Part shown: positions 33,732-46,292 of the stretch, piece after piece
Numbering within the stretch: the stretch's first letter is position 1
How the letters are laid out: the number at the start of each line of letters is the position of its first letter
Assembly (NCBI GenBank): GCA_949358305.1
Contig: OX442314.1
Coordinates: 24,357,060 to 24,421,059 of the forward strand
Source of the DNA: Strigamia acuminata
Taxonomy: Eukaryota > Arthropoda > Chilopoda > Geophilomorpha > Linotaeniidae
Reading direction: 5' to 3'
DNA length: 64,000 nucleotides
The notes under the pieces: generated by a model
Database searches by the model: none
What the model was told of the DNA's origin: nothing
What the model saw: only the letters and a program-made list of their open reading frames with translations
Translations under genes and position numbers: made by a program

Positions 33732-34789
33732 CTTAACCTTATGGCGCGCATGCGGATTTCTCGGAGTGCGAAAGGGACCCTATTTTTAACATTACGGCGG
33801 CCTATACCTTGACCCCCTGTTCGCAGTCTCATGGCTGATTTTGCGGATTTCACTTATTTGTATATTCCGCACGATCGCGCGCGTTTTATCAACCTTGGGA
33901 AAGCCGCTTTCTCAAATTTGCAAATTCCACATTGTGTGAACATGCTACAACGCTTCTGTGCGCGTCAATAAAAAAAAAACCGATTAGAAATGAAATTCAG
34001 GGTTTTGTTAAAATAAAAATTATACAATATAATCAGTCTATAATGCTTCTATAATGCTGTTGGTTTAATCAGCACATTGTAATCGTGTGAAAACACGCGC
34101 GCTCGCAATAATACATTACCCAATGTACTTGCACTGGCATGGACCCATCAGTGCGCACTTTCCCGTGCGTGCTGCTTGCACTATTTACATCAATTGTTGC
34201 TCCACAGGTTGCGCGACCTGCCGGGCAGTTAAGACGTACTAGAATAACCTCAGGATTTGATAAAACCTGATTTTTGGATGACACTAAGTAAATGGCAGTG
34301 AATGTGAGATGTGAGATACACGATGAATTTAATAAAATTTATATTTCCTAATCATGGGATTGGTTTCACGTTTCATAATCCAACAATTAAGTAGAATATC
34401 ATTATTGCAATTGATTAAAACAAATTTTTTTTACAAATTCTTTGGTTTTACATTTTAAATTTATTTTCCAATAGTTGGCACCATCGCAATTGCTGCGAGT
34501 TTAAAACACTGCATTCAGCAGAATTTACTGCACTTTCAAATCAAGGCCAGGCATACCTACTGCAAAGTAATGTATAAACCATAAAGAAGCCTTTGATTCG
34601 GAATTGCCTGTAGGTAATTCTGCGCTGGTCTCCAATGGAAATGTCCGCGCCGGTCTTCCGTGCACGGGAAGTCCACAGAAAGTCCGTGCATTCCGTGCGC
34701 TGGGAGTCCGTGCGTCGTACCGCGTGATCTTGCATTGTTTTTTGTGGGCTTTTCCTGATTAGGATTACTTCCTTTTTAACTCTTGAAGA

Positions 34790-37700
34790 ATTAAGTTTGT
34801 TTTTTTTGCTCCAAAACGTCCCAAAACGCCTGAAAATCGCGCAACTCGAGGCAAAACATTACAGTGTGTATTCAAATCAAAACTAGCTACAAATACATGC
34901 TGAAATTAGCTAAATTTTCAAATTTTTTGGCTTTCAAGAAGTAATGGAAACATTTGACATAACGTGGATCAGTTGCATTCAAAAACTAAAATATTTTGTG
35001 TTTTACTTCAATTTTAAACTAAAAATGATGTCATTTTCTGTTTAAACCCCTGTTAAAGCTTGAAATACATTTTAACTAAAAGAAATAAGTTTGTTTTTTT
35101 CTTCGGCAGTGACGTGTACACACGAGCACGCCTGAGAACGCCAAAAAATGCTAAAAAAACGCTCAAAAACGCCTGAAAATCGCGCAACTCGAGGCAAAAC
35201 ATTAATTTTTCATCTTTATTTCAACTTTTGTGACGTTTAAAATTGTGTTCTCATGTTTTTTGCCTCAAGTTGCATTGTCATCTGGCGTTTTGGAGTGTTT
35301 TTATGTGTTCGCAGGCGTTCGCAGGCGTTTTTTGGCGTTGTCACTCACTCAAGTGGCCAATTTTAGCATTTTCCGTAGTAAAAATGGCCGTTTTTCGTCA
35401 AAATGGCCATTTTTAGCCATTTTTCAGAGTAAAAATGTTTTTTTTTCACCGTTTTTATAGTAAAATGGCCATTTTTAGTCGTTTTTTTAATCAAAAATGG
35501 CCGTTTTTATCGTTGAAACGTTATTAAAATGTAACGTTTCAATGGCGTTTTGATCTCGCCTCATTTCCGGTTTTGAAAATTAATAAACGCCCCGGCGTTT
35601 ATTCGAGGCAACACCCAACTTGGGCTTTTATTCGCGTCGCACCGCATCATCATCTCACCTTGCCTCCCGTCTTGAAAATTTATAAACGCCCCGGCGTTTA
35701 TTCAAGGCAAACCATTGTTTATGTAAGTTTTTCCTGATTAGGGTTACTTCCTTTAGAAGAAACACGTTTATTTCTTCTCGCTTAATCTTGAGTCGTGATC
35801 TCGCCTCGTTTCTGGTCTTAAAAATTAATAAACACCCCGGCTTTTATTCAAGGCAATACGGTACGTTTATGAAACCCAACTTGGGCTTTCATTTTAAAAA
35901 AAGCGCGTGTTCTTACGTCGAACTAAGAGATACAGGTGAATTAGCAACGCCTAATTTGATTTAATAAATAAAGCAAACAACATCTCGCCTCACTTCTGGC
36001 GTTTGTTCGAGGCAAGCCATTGTTTTTGCATTTTTTTTCCTGATTAGGGTTACTTCCTTTTTAACTCTTGAAGAAATAAGTATGTTTTTTTTACTCGGCA
36101 GTGACGTGTACGCGCGAGTACGCCTGAGAACGCCAAAAAATACTCCAAAACGCCTGAAAATCGTGCAACTCGAGGCAAAACATTAATTGTTTATTTTTGT
36201 TTCAACTTTTGTAACGTTTACAATTGTGTTCTCATGTTTTTTGCCTCAAGTTGCATTGTCATTTTGCGTTTTGGGGCGTTTTTAGGCATTTTTAGGCATT
36301 TGCGGGCGTTCTTGGGCGTTTTTTGGCGTTGTCATTCAATCAAATAGCCATTTTTAGCCATTTTTACCCATTTTTCATAGAAAAATGGTCATTTTTAGCC
36401 GTTTTTCATCCAAAATGGCCGTTTTTCATCCAAAAGGGCCGTTTTTCATCCAAAATGGAATAATTGTTGTGTCCGGATTTTATGTCATTTATTGTCTTAA
36501 TTAAAGTTAACAAAGTGTCTTTAATTTTTGCTTTTCTTGAATTTCAGCTTTTTAGATATTTTTACATATTAAACTTTCATTTTTTGTGATTTATTAAAAG
36601 TTACAGTGTTTTCATGAATTTTAGTGTCTATGATATTGATATTATCTTTATTCATTGCTATTTAAAGTTTTATTACTTCTCTGTGTCTTATTTCTTTAAT
36701 TCTTGCTCATTTTGTGTGATTTTGGATGATTTTTAGTGCATCCGTCGATTTACAGATCACTTGCGTAAGACGCGTGACGTCATATTTCTTAATCTAGTTC
36801 GGTTGTGTTCAAACTTCTAACCTTTTGTTTGGACCTTATTCTTGTGTTATGGATAGGTTTTAGAATTGATTTAGACTAATTTGGGGGTGATCTGTCGATT
36901 GGTTTGCTTTATTTTTGTCCCGGAACGGTCGTTTTGTCGTTTCGAGCGTTTGTTGTCGGTACGCACTTGTGCGCTGCTGACCGAGTTCATTCCGTTCGGC
37001 AAACGATTATTTTCAAGTGTTCTTTTAATAAATAGTGCTTTTGTTGTAGGAAATTACATTTCCTAATGTTATTTTATTCAATACAGTGTGTATTCTTGAT
37101 TTTATTCTTGTGTTGAAATTCAAATGTCGTGTTTTGCCGCTCTAGCGGATTTGAAGTGGGCGCCATGTTGGATTTCCCCGCTAATTTCTTTATTTATCCA
37201 TTTCATTTGTCTTTTTGAAAATGAATAAACGCCCCGGCGTTTATGCGAGGCAAGCCATAGTTTTTGTAGGTTCTTTCCTGATTAGGGTTACTTGTGACGT
37301 GCACGCGCGAGCTCGCCTGAGGACGCCAAAAAAAGCTCAAAAACGCCCCAAAACGCCTGAAAATCGCGCAACTCGAAGCAAAAAATTACAGTTTGAATTC
37401 AAATCAAAACTAACCACAAATACATGCTACAATTAGGTAAATTTTCAAATTTTTTATCAATAAATGATGACTTTCAAGAAGTATGACAACATTTGACAAA
37501 ATTTAGACCAGTTGCATTTAAAAACTAAAATATTTTGTGTTTTACTTCAATTTTAAACCAAAAATGACGTCATTTTTTGTTTAAACCGGCGTTTATTTGA
37601 GGCAAACACGCCGCTGAGAACGCCAAAAAATGCTCAAAAACACTCCAAAAGACCTGAAAATCGCGCAACTTGAGGCAAAAAATTAATTTTTCATCTTTGT

Positions 37701-38560
37701 TTCAACTTTTGTGACGTTTAAAATTGTGTTTTCAAGTTTTATGCCTCAAGTTGCATTGTCATCTGGCGTTTTGGGGCGTTTTGGGGCGTTCGCAGGCGTT
37801 TGCACGCGTTTTTTGGCGTTGTCACTCACTCAAGTGGCCATTTTTAGCCAATTTTCGAAGTAAAAATGGCCTTTTTTTATTAAAATGGCCATTTTCAGCC
37901 ATTTGTCATAGTAAAAATGGCCATTTTCAGCCATTTTTTATAGTAAAAATGGCCATTTTTCATCCAAAATGGCCGTTTTTCATCCAAAATGACCATTTTT
38001 ATCATTGACACGCTATAAAAATGTAACGTTTCAATGGCGTTTTGACGGAACCGGTAAGTTTTGAAATTTCCCGTGTCCCGTTATTGTGACTCCTCGTCCG
38101 GTTTCTCAGAACCGAAACCCTAATACAGGTGAATTAGTGACGCCTAATTTGTTTTAACAAATAAAGCAAACAACATCTCGCCTCACTTCCAGTCTTGAAA
38201 ATTAGTAAACGCCCCGGCGTTTATTCGAGGCAAGCCGTTGTTTTTACAGTAATTTCCTGGTTAGGGTTATTTTTTTTTTAACTCTTGAAGAAATAAGTTT
38301 GTTTTTTTCTCGCCTGCACGCGCGAGCTCGCATGAGAATGCTAAAAAATAAGCAAAAACGTTCTAAAACGCCCCAAAACGCTTCAAAATGCTCCAAAAAG
38401 CCTGAAAATCGTGCCACTCAAAGCAAAAAATTATGTTCGCATGTTTTTTGCCTCAAGTTGCACGGTTATCTGGCGTTTTGGTGCGTTCTTGGGGCGTTTT
38501 GGTGCGTTCTTGGGGCGTTTTCGGGCGTTTTTTTGGCGTTGTCACTCACTCCCACACTTT
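34790..38560. repeat. Foldback repeats rich in GGCGTTTT/AAAACGCC (unit 1)
   Basis: About four copies (near 35115-35540, 36105-36450, 37600-38040, 38310-38550) and partial ones (34800-34865, 37300-37390) share AACGCC/AAAACGCCTGAAAATCG, then CGCAACTCGAGGCAAAACAT, then TTTTTTGCCTCAAGTTGC, then GGCGTTTT runs and ATGGCCATTTTTAGCC repeats. Left and right halves are inverted, so each copy can fold back. Short hairpins AATAAACGCC-CC-GGCGTTTATT lie between copies (35582, 35682, 37224, 38206 and 38910, with variants). The unit 2 equivalent is 51171-54941. Confidence 0.75.
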
Positions 38561-40230
38561 GCTGTCTTGTTTATTACAATTTGGTTTAGCTGTTGTATTT
38601 ATTTTTATTTGTTTTATGGTTATTTAATGTGTTTTTGTAGCATTCAAAATGTTTTGTTGCCTAATTTCTCGTTTTGGCGCCAACTGTTTGTTTGACAACG
38701 CCGTGTCAGAATTTAGGGATGATTCTGCTTTGGTTTCTAATTAAAAAAAAAATGTTGTTTTAATTTCAATTGTAACTGCTTATTATAACGTTATTATTAG
38801 TATTTTGTAAAGGTTCATTCTTTTTCCATGTTAATAAAAAATGAAGTAACTTTCGGTGAAAAAAAAAACAGTTAAATGCGGATCAAAATTAAACACACAC
38901 GAGAAGTTTAATAAACGTCCCGGCGTTTATTCGAGGCAATACGGTACATTTGTGAAACCCAACTTGGAACCCGAAAATAACGTGGGGCCGTCTGAACACC
39001 TGGATTTGAATTTTCGTCTACGCGCGCGCCGACGCATGGGGAATGCGGGGTGGGGTTCCTTCCCAGTGTTCCGAACGAGTCAATTTCACCCCGAAAATAT
39101 CCCGAAATTGCTGATACATGCATTTCGAGCCAGAAATATTGATCTTCATGTAAATTTTGATTGTTTAGCTTTTTTTTGAAATTTTACAAATTTTTCTCAT
39201 CTCCTGCCTTCCTCGCTCATTTAACACCAAAATGGCCTGCATTGAGGATTTTTCCCATAATCCTTTTCACACGTATGGAGCGCAAACAGTCGCAATAAAT
39301 GAAATCAGCGGAATTCGGCCTTGAGTTTGCGACGCCATCTTGAATACGAGTAACAGCACAGTATGGTGTCAATTATTCGAACTGATCGTAAGGCATGGGA
39401 CAAAAATTGATTAAAAACGAACAAACATGATTAAAAATCAACAAAAATCGACTGAAATCGGACAATAATCAATTCAGAATGACAAATAACGATTAAAATT
39501 GGCAAAAATTGTCACAAATAGAGAAAAACCGATTAAAAATCAGCAAGAAACCAATAGAAATTGATAAAATCAAATAAAAATTAACAAATATCCATTTTGT
39601 TTGCTTTTAAACAAATTAAGAACTTTGAAAACACACGACAATTTTAAACAGTAAACACCGGGGTCAAATAAGCGCCGCTACTCGTTTAAACACCGGGGAG
39701 GTGTTAGTGAAGTGCCTCGAGTGGAGAAATTAATAAACGCTCGAGGCACCACGGTAGGCTTATTAAACACAAAATATGAAACGCTCGATCTTCAACAGGC
39801 GCACACGCCCGAGAACACCTCGGCATGCCTCAGCACTCTCCAAGAAACGAGAAAAACCAAGGCAAAAAAAAAAAAAATACACCAAAATTAGGACTAAAAT
39901 CAAACACACATGGGGCCCGGAAGATTGATAACATCCCGGCATATATTCAAGGCAGTACGCCATGTTTTTTCCACCATTTTGTAAGTTTATTTCAATATTC
40001 ATAAAGTTTATTGCTTTTTGTATCATTAGTAGTATTCCCTTGTGTGATGTGGTTTTATAAATATCACACACAACTGCTTCTGCTGTTTTCTTCACGTTTA
40101 TGCTTCGTGTATGCACGTGAAGCCCTCGCACATCTTTTGAGCACCTGTACACATTTGGACACGCTCAAGGTGCTACATCGCGCGCTCAAACGCACTAGAT
40201 CGCGCGCGCAAACGCGCTACATCACGCATA
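38560..40230. other. Non-coding interval of the array unit
   Basis: AT-rich, with ATTAAAAATC/GATTTTTAATC-type short repeats at 39400-39580 that are mirrored at about 46100-46290, and a region of chance frames near 38900-39180. No recognised gene. Unit 2 copy at 54941-56611. Confidence 0.5.
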
Positions 40231-40624
40231 TTAGGGATAAGAACAGACCGGGATAGGGACTGGACTGGTAATGTTTGCCCTATGCGGATACGGGACGGGA
40301 CGGGATTACAGTTGCTAAATTCGTACTGCGAGGCGGAGACAATTTTCTAATTCCAGTTGTTATTTATCACTATTAAGCCTAATATTGAGCCTGATAATGC
40401 TAAAATAAAGTAAATAAACAACAACAACAAACTCATTATTAAAAGTAAATTACACTGTATGACCAAAATATTGTTGTTTCTTTACTTTATTTTAGCATTA
40501 TTAGGCCTAATATTAGGCTTAATACTGATTTATTTCAATTATGCAATCATACGCGCGTATTACGCTAACGTAATGGACCCGGGACGGGTCGGGACCCGAA
40601 AATTGGTCCCGTTCTCATCCCTAA
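40231..40624. mobile_element. 394-bp foldback element with 6-bp target duplication (unit 1)
   Basis: The left end TTAGGGATAAGAACAGACC matches the inverted right end TTAGGGATGAGAACGGGACC. It is flanked by CGCATA on both sides (40225-40230 and 40625-40630). Inside, GGGACGGGACGGG-type G-runs and a second inverted repeat (CCTAATATTGAGCC / GGCCTAATATTAGGC; CTAAAATAAAGTAAA / TTTACTTTATTTTAG) allow nested folding. No protein. The 95-codon plus-strand frame over it is hydrophobic only by chance. Confidence 0.8.
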
Positions 40625-42503
40625 CGCATATATATATCGCAGACATATCGCGCCCACGACAAAGCACAAACCCATGGCAGTCACCAAAGAATATTTACGC
40701 CGCTTCCACGCACGTTTTATTTTCTCACAGGCCTCTACACATTTAACTTGCGCGCGCACTTGCTACGTGCTCGTGTGGTCACAATAAATACCTAATTTTC
40801 ATTAAAATAACGAATGAACGAAATCACTTCAACCACACTTGCTACGGTCGACGCATCGACGGCGATTCGCATGCGTTACCCCAAATACCGATAAAAAATC
40901 GCAGAAAACACTAATCCCGACCCAAAAACCGCCAAAATTACCCTCAACACACGCCAACAACCTTCCACCACTTAAATTACACCGGAAAAAAACAATTTCA
41001 AACCGAAAAATCAACAAAAAAGGCCAAAAAAATATTGCAAACAAAGAGAAAAGATCAATTATCGAGGCAAATCCCCACCACAAAACAACGCATCGCCGGT
41101 ATACACTTAAGCGTACAGTGCACAACACTACTGTTTATTTTCAATGATCCAATAAATAAAATTTGAAACAAAGTTGAGTGGAATTGTACGTTTCTTGTAT
41201 ATTAAAGTTTTTATTTTGTTTGTTTACACTTAATTTTTTTTTTCCATCATAGAATGGCGACTCGATACTTTTGTAGCTCGAATTCACTTCGTAAACGTGG
41301 TCGGTGTTCATCACGCGTCAATGCGCTCGTGCAATAGTATAGGCGCGCATACGATTTGATGCGCGCAAGACTTGCAAAACTTGCACGGAATTTGGGCAAT
41401 TTTTGACAAATTTCAGCAGATTTTTGCCTGTATTTGACAAATTTCAGAAGATTTTTGCCTATATTTGACAAATTTCAGAAGATTTCCTCAATCCTCAAAC
41501 ATTTGCTGAAATTTCTCATAAAATTTCTAAAATTAATTGAAATTTGTCTGAAATTTGTCTGGAATTTGTCAAATATTGTCAAAAATCCGTGGAAATTTGT
41601 CAAATACTGGCAAAAATCCATGTAAATTTGTCAAAAATTGCCATAATTCGGTGCAAATTGTGTTAGATATTGGAAAAATTTATTTTAACGCTTCCAACGC
41701 GCCAGTAAATCGCGCGTGCACACGCATGGATTTTTCGTCATAGTTGGATGCGCGCAAACCTCACGTAACTTGCGCCAAAATTTGGCAATTTTTGACAAAT
41801 TTCAGCAGATTTTTGCCAGTATTTGACAAATTTCCACTGATTTTTGACAATATTTGACCCAACAACTGCGCCACGTTCCAGGCGCCGGTTTAGGCATTTT
41901 AGACCCGTTTTAGACCGTTTTAGATGGCGAAAACGTTCTCTCCATCATTTTCTACCCCTGGGTGAGGTTTTCAGCGTTCATGATTGATGAAAAAGCTGTT
42001 TTCTAACTAGCTGTCCCATTGCTAGTTTTGGCGTCAGGTTTTAGCAACCTTCCGATCCGACTCTGTCGTCTGCACGACCTCCAAGACTGTTTTAGGGTTA
42101 ATTTGAGTCAAATAATTCATTCTGGGGGTTGTTTTGGGTTTTTTACAAGTGTGTTTTTGTAGTTTTTATTGGTTTCAAACATTGTCAATTCTTTATACAA
42201 GTGTAACTTTCATTTCTCTGTATTTTGAGAACTTTGCATTGCAGCAAAGTTCATTTCTTGCCCCTTAATTATTGTGTAATTGTTGGTTTTCAAGCCCGTT
42301 TTTTAACAATAACTTTATTTGAAGTGCCTATTGTTTCAGGCACGTGCTTCCACGTGCCTTTTATTGTTGAGCAATTTCTTGGGCAGTTGCGCTCCTGTTG
42401 CTAGCATTGCCGCGCGTTCTCCGCGCGTGTACTCGCGCGTTTCGCATCACACACATTCGGGTTCGATGGCCTATCGCGGCGGCACATTGTGTGGCATAGC
42501 GCG

Positions 42504-42585
42504 GCACGTTGCAATTACGTGACGTGGCACGTTGCTGTTACGTGACGCGATAGCCAGTATTTAAGCAGGGGATTCCATCATCGTT
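42504..42585 (+). promoter_or_regulatory. Inward-pointing promoter-like segment, left arm of block A (unit 1)
   Basis: Two 23-bp near repeats starting at 42504 and 42527 (GCACGTTGCNNTTACGTGAC) carry TTACGTGAC bZIP/CRE-like sites. They are followed by TATTTAAG at 42558-42565 and a candidate initiator near CATCATCG 20 bp on. Further upstream are CACGTG E-boxes (about 42341-42357). The layout resembles a TATA-containing Pol II promoter firing into the satellite. The mirror copy (44376-44437) and both unit 2 copies keep the same elements. Confidence 0.5.
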
Positions 42586-43027
42586 TACACAAATGCGCAT
42601 TGCAACGTGGAGGCGCATTCGAGTCCTTTTCCCAAGCGAAATCGTATTCGATTCGCTTTCGAATCGAATACGAGTTTTGTCCTTTTTCAACGCGAAATCG
42701 TATTCGATTCGCTTTCGAATCGTATACGAGATGGTCGATGATTTTTGTTTCCCGGACTTTGATTCGTATTCGAGTTGTTACGAGTTCGTATTTTGATCGT
42801 ATTCGTATTCGAATCGAATTCGAATCGTATTCGAATCGAATTCGAATCGTATTCGAATCGAATACGAATCGAATTCGAGTCGTATTCGAGATGGTCGATG
42901 ATTTCCACTCGCTCGTATACGCGTTGTATACGAGCTCGTATTTTGATCGTAATCGTAAACGAATCGTTTACAAGTCGTATACAAGTTGTATACGACGTGT
43001 ATACACCTCGTATACGAACGAAGTTTG

Positions 43028-43104
43028 GAAAATCCACCGGATACTTACTACGACATGAAAACACATAGTAGTCACATACGTCTTATTTGGAAATTGTGTT
43101 TTCA
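43028..43104. repeat. 77-bp palindrome-centre spacer, copy 1
   Basis: Unique sequence GAAAATCCACCGG...GTGTTTTCA between AAGTTTG and its inverse CAAACTT. The same spacer occurs at 43579-43655 and 48660-48736 in this orientation, and at 59606-59682 inverted. Confidence 0.9.
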
Positions 43105-43578
43105 CAAACTTCGTTCGTATACGAGGTGTATACACGTCGTATACAACTTGTATACGACTTGTAAACGATTCGTTTACGATTACGATCAAAATACGAGCTC
43201 GTATACAACGCGTATACGAGCGAGTGGAAATCATCGACCATCTCGAATACGACTCGAATTCGATTCGTATTCGATTCGAATACGATTCGAATTCGATTCG
43301 AATACGAATACGATCAAAATACGAACTCGTAACAACTCGAATACGAGATAGTCGATGACCCGTTCCCGGACTTTGACTCGTACGACTCGTATTCGAGATG
43401 TATTCGAGATGTATTCGAATCGTATTCGAGTCGCATTCGAGATGGTCGATGATTTCCACTCGCTCGTATACGCGTTGTATACGAGCTCGTATTTTGATCG
43501 TAATCGTAAACGAATCGTTTACAAGTCGTATACAAGTCGTATACGACGTGTATACACCTCGTATACGAACGAAGTTTG

Positions 43579-43655
43579 GAAAATCCACCGGACACTTACT
43601 ACGACATGAAAACACATAGTAGTCACATACGTCTTATTTGGAAATTGTGTTTTCA
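43579..43655. repeat. 77-bp palindrome-centre spacer, copy 2
   Basis: Same orientation as copy 1, with one visible substitution (GGACAC instead of GGATAC). It forms a second centre within block A of unit 1, which unit 2 lacks. Confidence 0.9.
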
Positions 43656-43924
43656 CAAACTTCGTTCGTATACGAGGTGTATACACGTCGTATACGACTT
43701 GTATACGACTTGTAAACGATTCGTTTACGATTACGATCAAAATACGAGCTCGTATACAACGCGTATACGAGCGAGTGGAAATCATCGACCATCTCGAATA
43801 CGACTCGAATTCGATTCGTATTCGATTCGAATACGATTCGAATTCGATTCGAATACGAATACGATCAAAATACGAACTCGTAACAACTCGAATACGAATC
43901 AAAGTCCGGGAAACAAAAATCATC

Positions 43925-44320
43925 GACCATCTCGTATACGATTCGAAAGCGAATCGAATACGATTTCGCGTTGAGAAAAGGCAAAACTCGTATTCGATTC
44001 GGATGCGAATCGAATACGATTTCGCGTTGAAAAAGGATAAAACTCGTATTCGATTCGAAAGCGAATCGAATACGATTTCGTGTTGAAAAAAGGCAAAACT
44101 CGTATTCGATTCGGATGCGAATCGAATACGATTTCGCGTTGAAAAAGGACAAAACTCGTATTCGATACAAAAGCGAATCGCATACGATTTCGCGTTGAAA
44201 AAGGACAAAACTCGTATTCGATTCGAAAGCGAATCGAATACGATTTCGCGTTGAAAAAGGACAAAACTCGTATTCGATTCGAAAGCGAATCGAATACGAT
44301 TTCGCTTGGGAAAAGGACTC
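43925..44320 (-). repeat. 56-bp hairpin satellite, seven monomers (block A right arm, unit 1)
   Basis: Period 56 bp. Each monomer has the dyad GTATTCGATTCG-loop-CGAATCGAATAC (loop CTTT or variants such as CATC) plus a TTTTGTCCTTTTTCAACGCG linker, as read on the minus strand. That strand contains none of TAA, TAG or TGA, so all three frames stay open. The left arm has only two monomers (about 42620-42735). Confidence 0.9.
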
Positions 44321-44355
44321 GAATGCGCCTCCACGTTGCAATGCGCATTTGTGTA

Positions 44356-44437
44356 AACGATGATGGAATCCCCTGCTTAAATACTGGCTATCGCGTCACG
44401 TAACAGCAACGTGCCACGTCACGTAATTGCAACGTGC
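44356..44437 (-). promoter_or_regulatory. Inward-pointing promoter-like segment, right arm of block A (unit 1)
   Basis: Reverse complement of 42504-42585: TATTTAAG on the minus strand at 44376-44383, preceded by the same paired TTACGTGAC sites. It points towards the left-arm copy. Confidence 0.5.
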
Positions 44438-46292
44438 CGCGCTATGCCACACAATGTGCCGCCGCGATAGGCCATCGAACCCGAATGTGTGTGATGCGAA
44501 ACGCGCGAGTACACGCGCGGAGAACGCGCGGCAATGCTAGCAACAGGAGCGCAACTGCCCAAGAAATTGCTCAACAATAAAAGGCACGTGGAAGCACGTG
44601 CCTGAAACAATAGGCACTTCAAATAAAGTTATTGTTAAAAAACGGGCTTGAAAACCAACAATTACACAATAATTAAGGGGCAAGAAATGAACTTTGCTGC
44701 AATGCAAAGTTCTCAAAATACAGAGAAATGAAAGTTACACTTGTATAAAGAATTGACAATGTTTGAAACCAATAAAAACTACAAAAACACACTTGTAAAA
44801 AACCCAAAACAACCCCCAGAATGAATTATTTGACTCAAATTAACCCTAAAACAGTCTTGGAGGTCGTGCAGACGACAGAGTCGGATCGGAAGGTTGCTAA
44901 AACCTGACGCCAAAACTAGCAATGGGACAGCTAGTTAGAAAACAGCTTTTTCATCGATCATGAACGCTGAAAACCTCACCCAGGGGTAGAAAATGATGGA
45001 GAGAACGTTTTCGCCATCTAAAACGGTCTAAAACGGGTCTAAAATGCCTAAACCGGCGCCTGGAACGTGGCGCAGTTGTTGGGTCAAATATTGTCAAAAA
45101 TCAGTGGAAATTTGTCAAATACTGGCAAAAATCTGCTGAAATTTGTCAAAAATTGCCAAATTTTGGCGCAAGTTACGTGAGGTTTGCGCGCATCCAACTA
45201 TGACGAAAAATCCATGCGTGTGCACGCGCGATTTACTGGCGCGTTGGAAGCGTTAAAATAAATTTTTCCAATATCTAACACAATTTGCACCGAATTATGG
45301 CAATTTTTGACAAATTTACATGGATTTTTGCCAGTATTTGACAAATTTCCACGGATTTTTGCCAATATTTGACAAATTGCAGACAAATTTCAGACAAATT
45401 TCAATTAATTTTAGAAATTTTATGAGAAATTTCAGCAAATGTTTGAGGATTGAGGAAATCTTCTGAAATTTGTCAAATATAGGCAAAAATCTTCTGAAAT
45501 TTGTCAAATACAGGCAAAAATCTGCTGAAATTTGTCAAAAATTGCCCAAATTCCGTGCAAGTTTTGCAAGTTTTGCGCGCATCAAATCGTATGCGCGCCT
45601 ATACTATTGCACGAGCGCATTGACGCGTGATGAACACCGACCACGTTTACGAAGTGAATTCGAGCTACAAAAGTATCGAATCGCCATTCTAGTATGGAAC
45701 AAAAAAAATTAAGTGGAAACAAACAAAATAAAAACTTTAATATACGAGAAACGTACAATTCCACTCAACTTTGTTTCAAATTTTATTTATTGGATCATTA
45801 AAAATAAACAGTAGTGTTGTGCACTGTACACTTAAATGTATACCGCAGTACAAGTACCGCGGTCCCGGTACTGCACCGGTACACGTGAAAACGCGAGTTT
45901 CTCAAATTTAAAAAGTTGATGTCGGCGGCGATGCGTTGTTTTGTGGTGAGAATTTGCCTCGAGAATTGATCTTATCTCTTTGTTTGCAATATTTTTTTTG
46001 GCATTCTTTGTTGATTTTTCGGTTTGAATTTGTTTTTTTCCGGTGTAATTTGAGTGGTGGAAGGTTGTTGGGGTGTGTTGAGGGCAATTTTGGTTATTTG
46101 TTGATTTTTAATTGATTTAATCGTTTTCTGTTTGTTTTTGCTGGTTTTTAATCGATTTTTCTGTATTTTTGGTCAATTTTTACCAATTGTAATTGTTATT
46201 TGTCATTCTGAATTGATTATTGTCCGATTTTATTCGATTATTGTCAGATTTCAGTCGATTTTTGTCGATTTCTAATCAATGTTTATACATTT

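Larger units (their letters stand above)
40920..46100. repeat. Block A: giant inverted repeat with satellite centre (unit 1)
   Basis: DNA from about 40920 inward is repeated in reverse complement from about 46100 inward, for example CCTTCCACCACTTAAATTAC against GTAATTTGAGTGGTGGAAGG, with high identity between 41117-42720 and 44230-45836. From outside in, each arm holds a 31-bp tandem repeat (TTTGACAAATTTCAG..., 41402-41490 and mirror), a conserved segment ending in a promoter-like region, 56-bp hairpin monomers, and CGTATAC/TCGAAT palindromic core DNA with two 77-bp spacers. The right arm has an extra insertion of about 90 bp near 45843-45930 (GTACCGCGGTCCCGGTAC). Confidence 0.85.

Noticed and set aside
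42593-44348. Long open frames (142-271 codons) in the satellite as ordinary genes
   Set aside because: They arise from a 56-bp monomer lacking stop triplets on one strand and are open in all three frames. No codon bias or domain is visible. Kept only as a finding.
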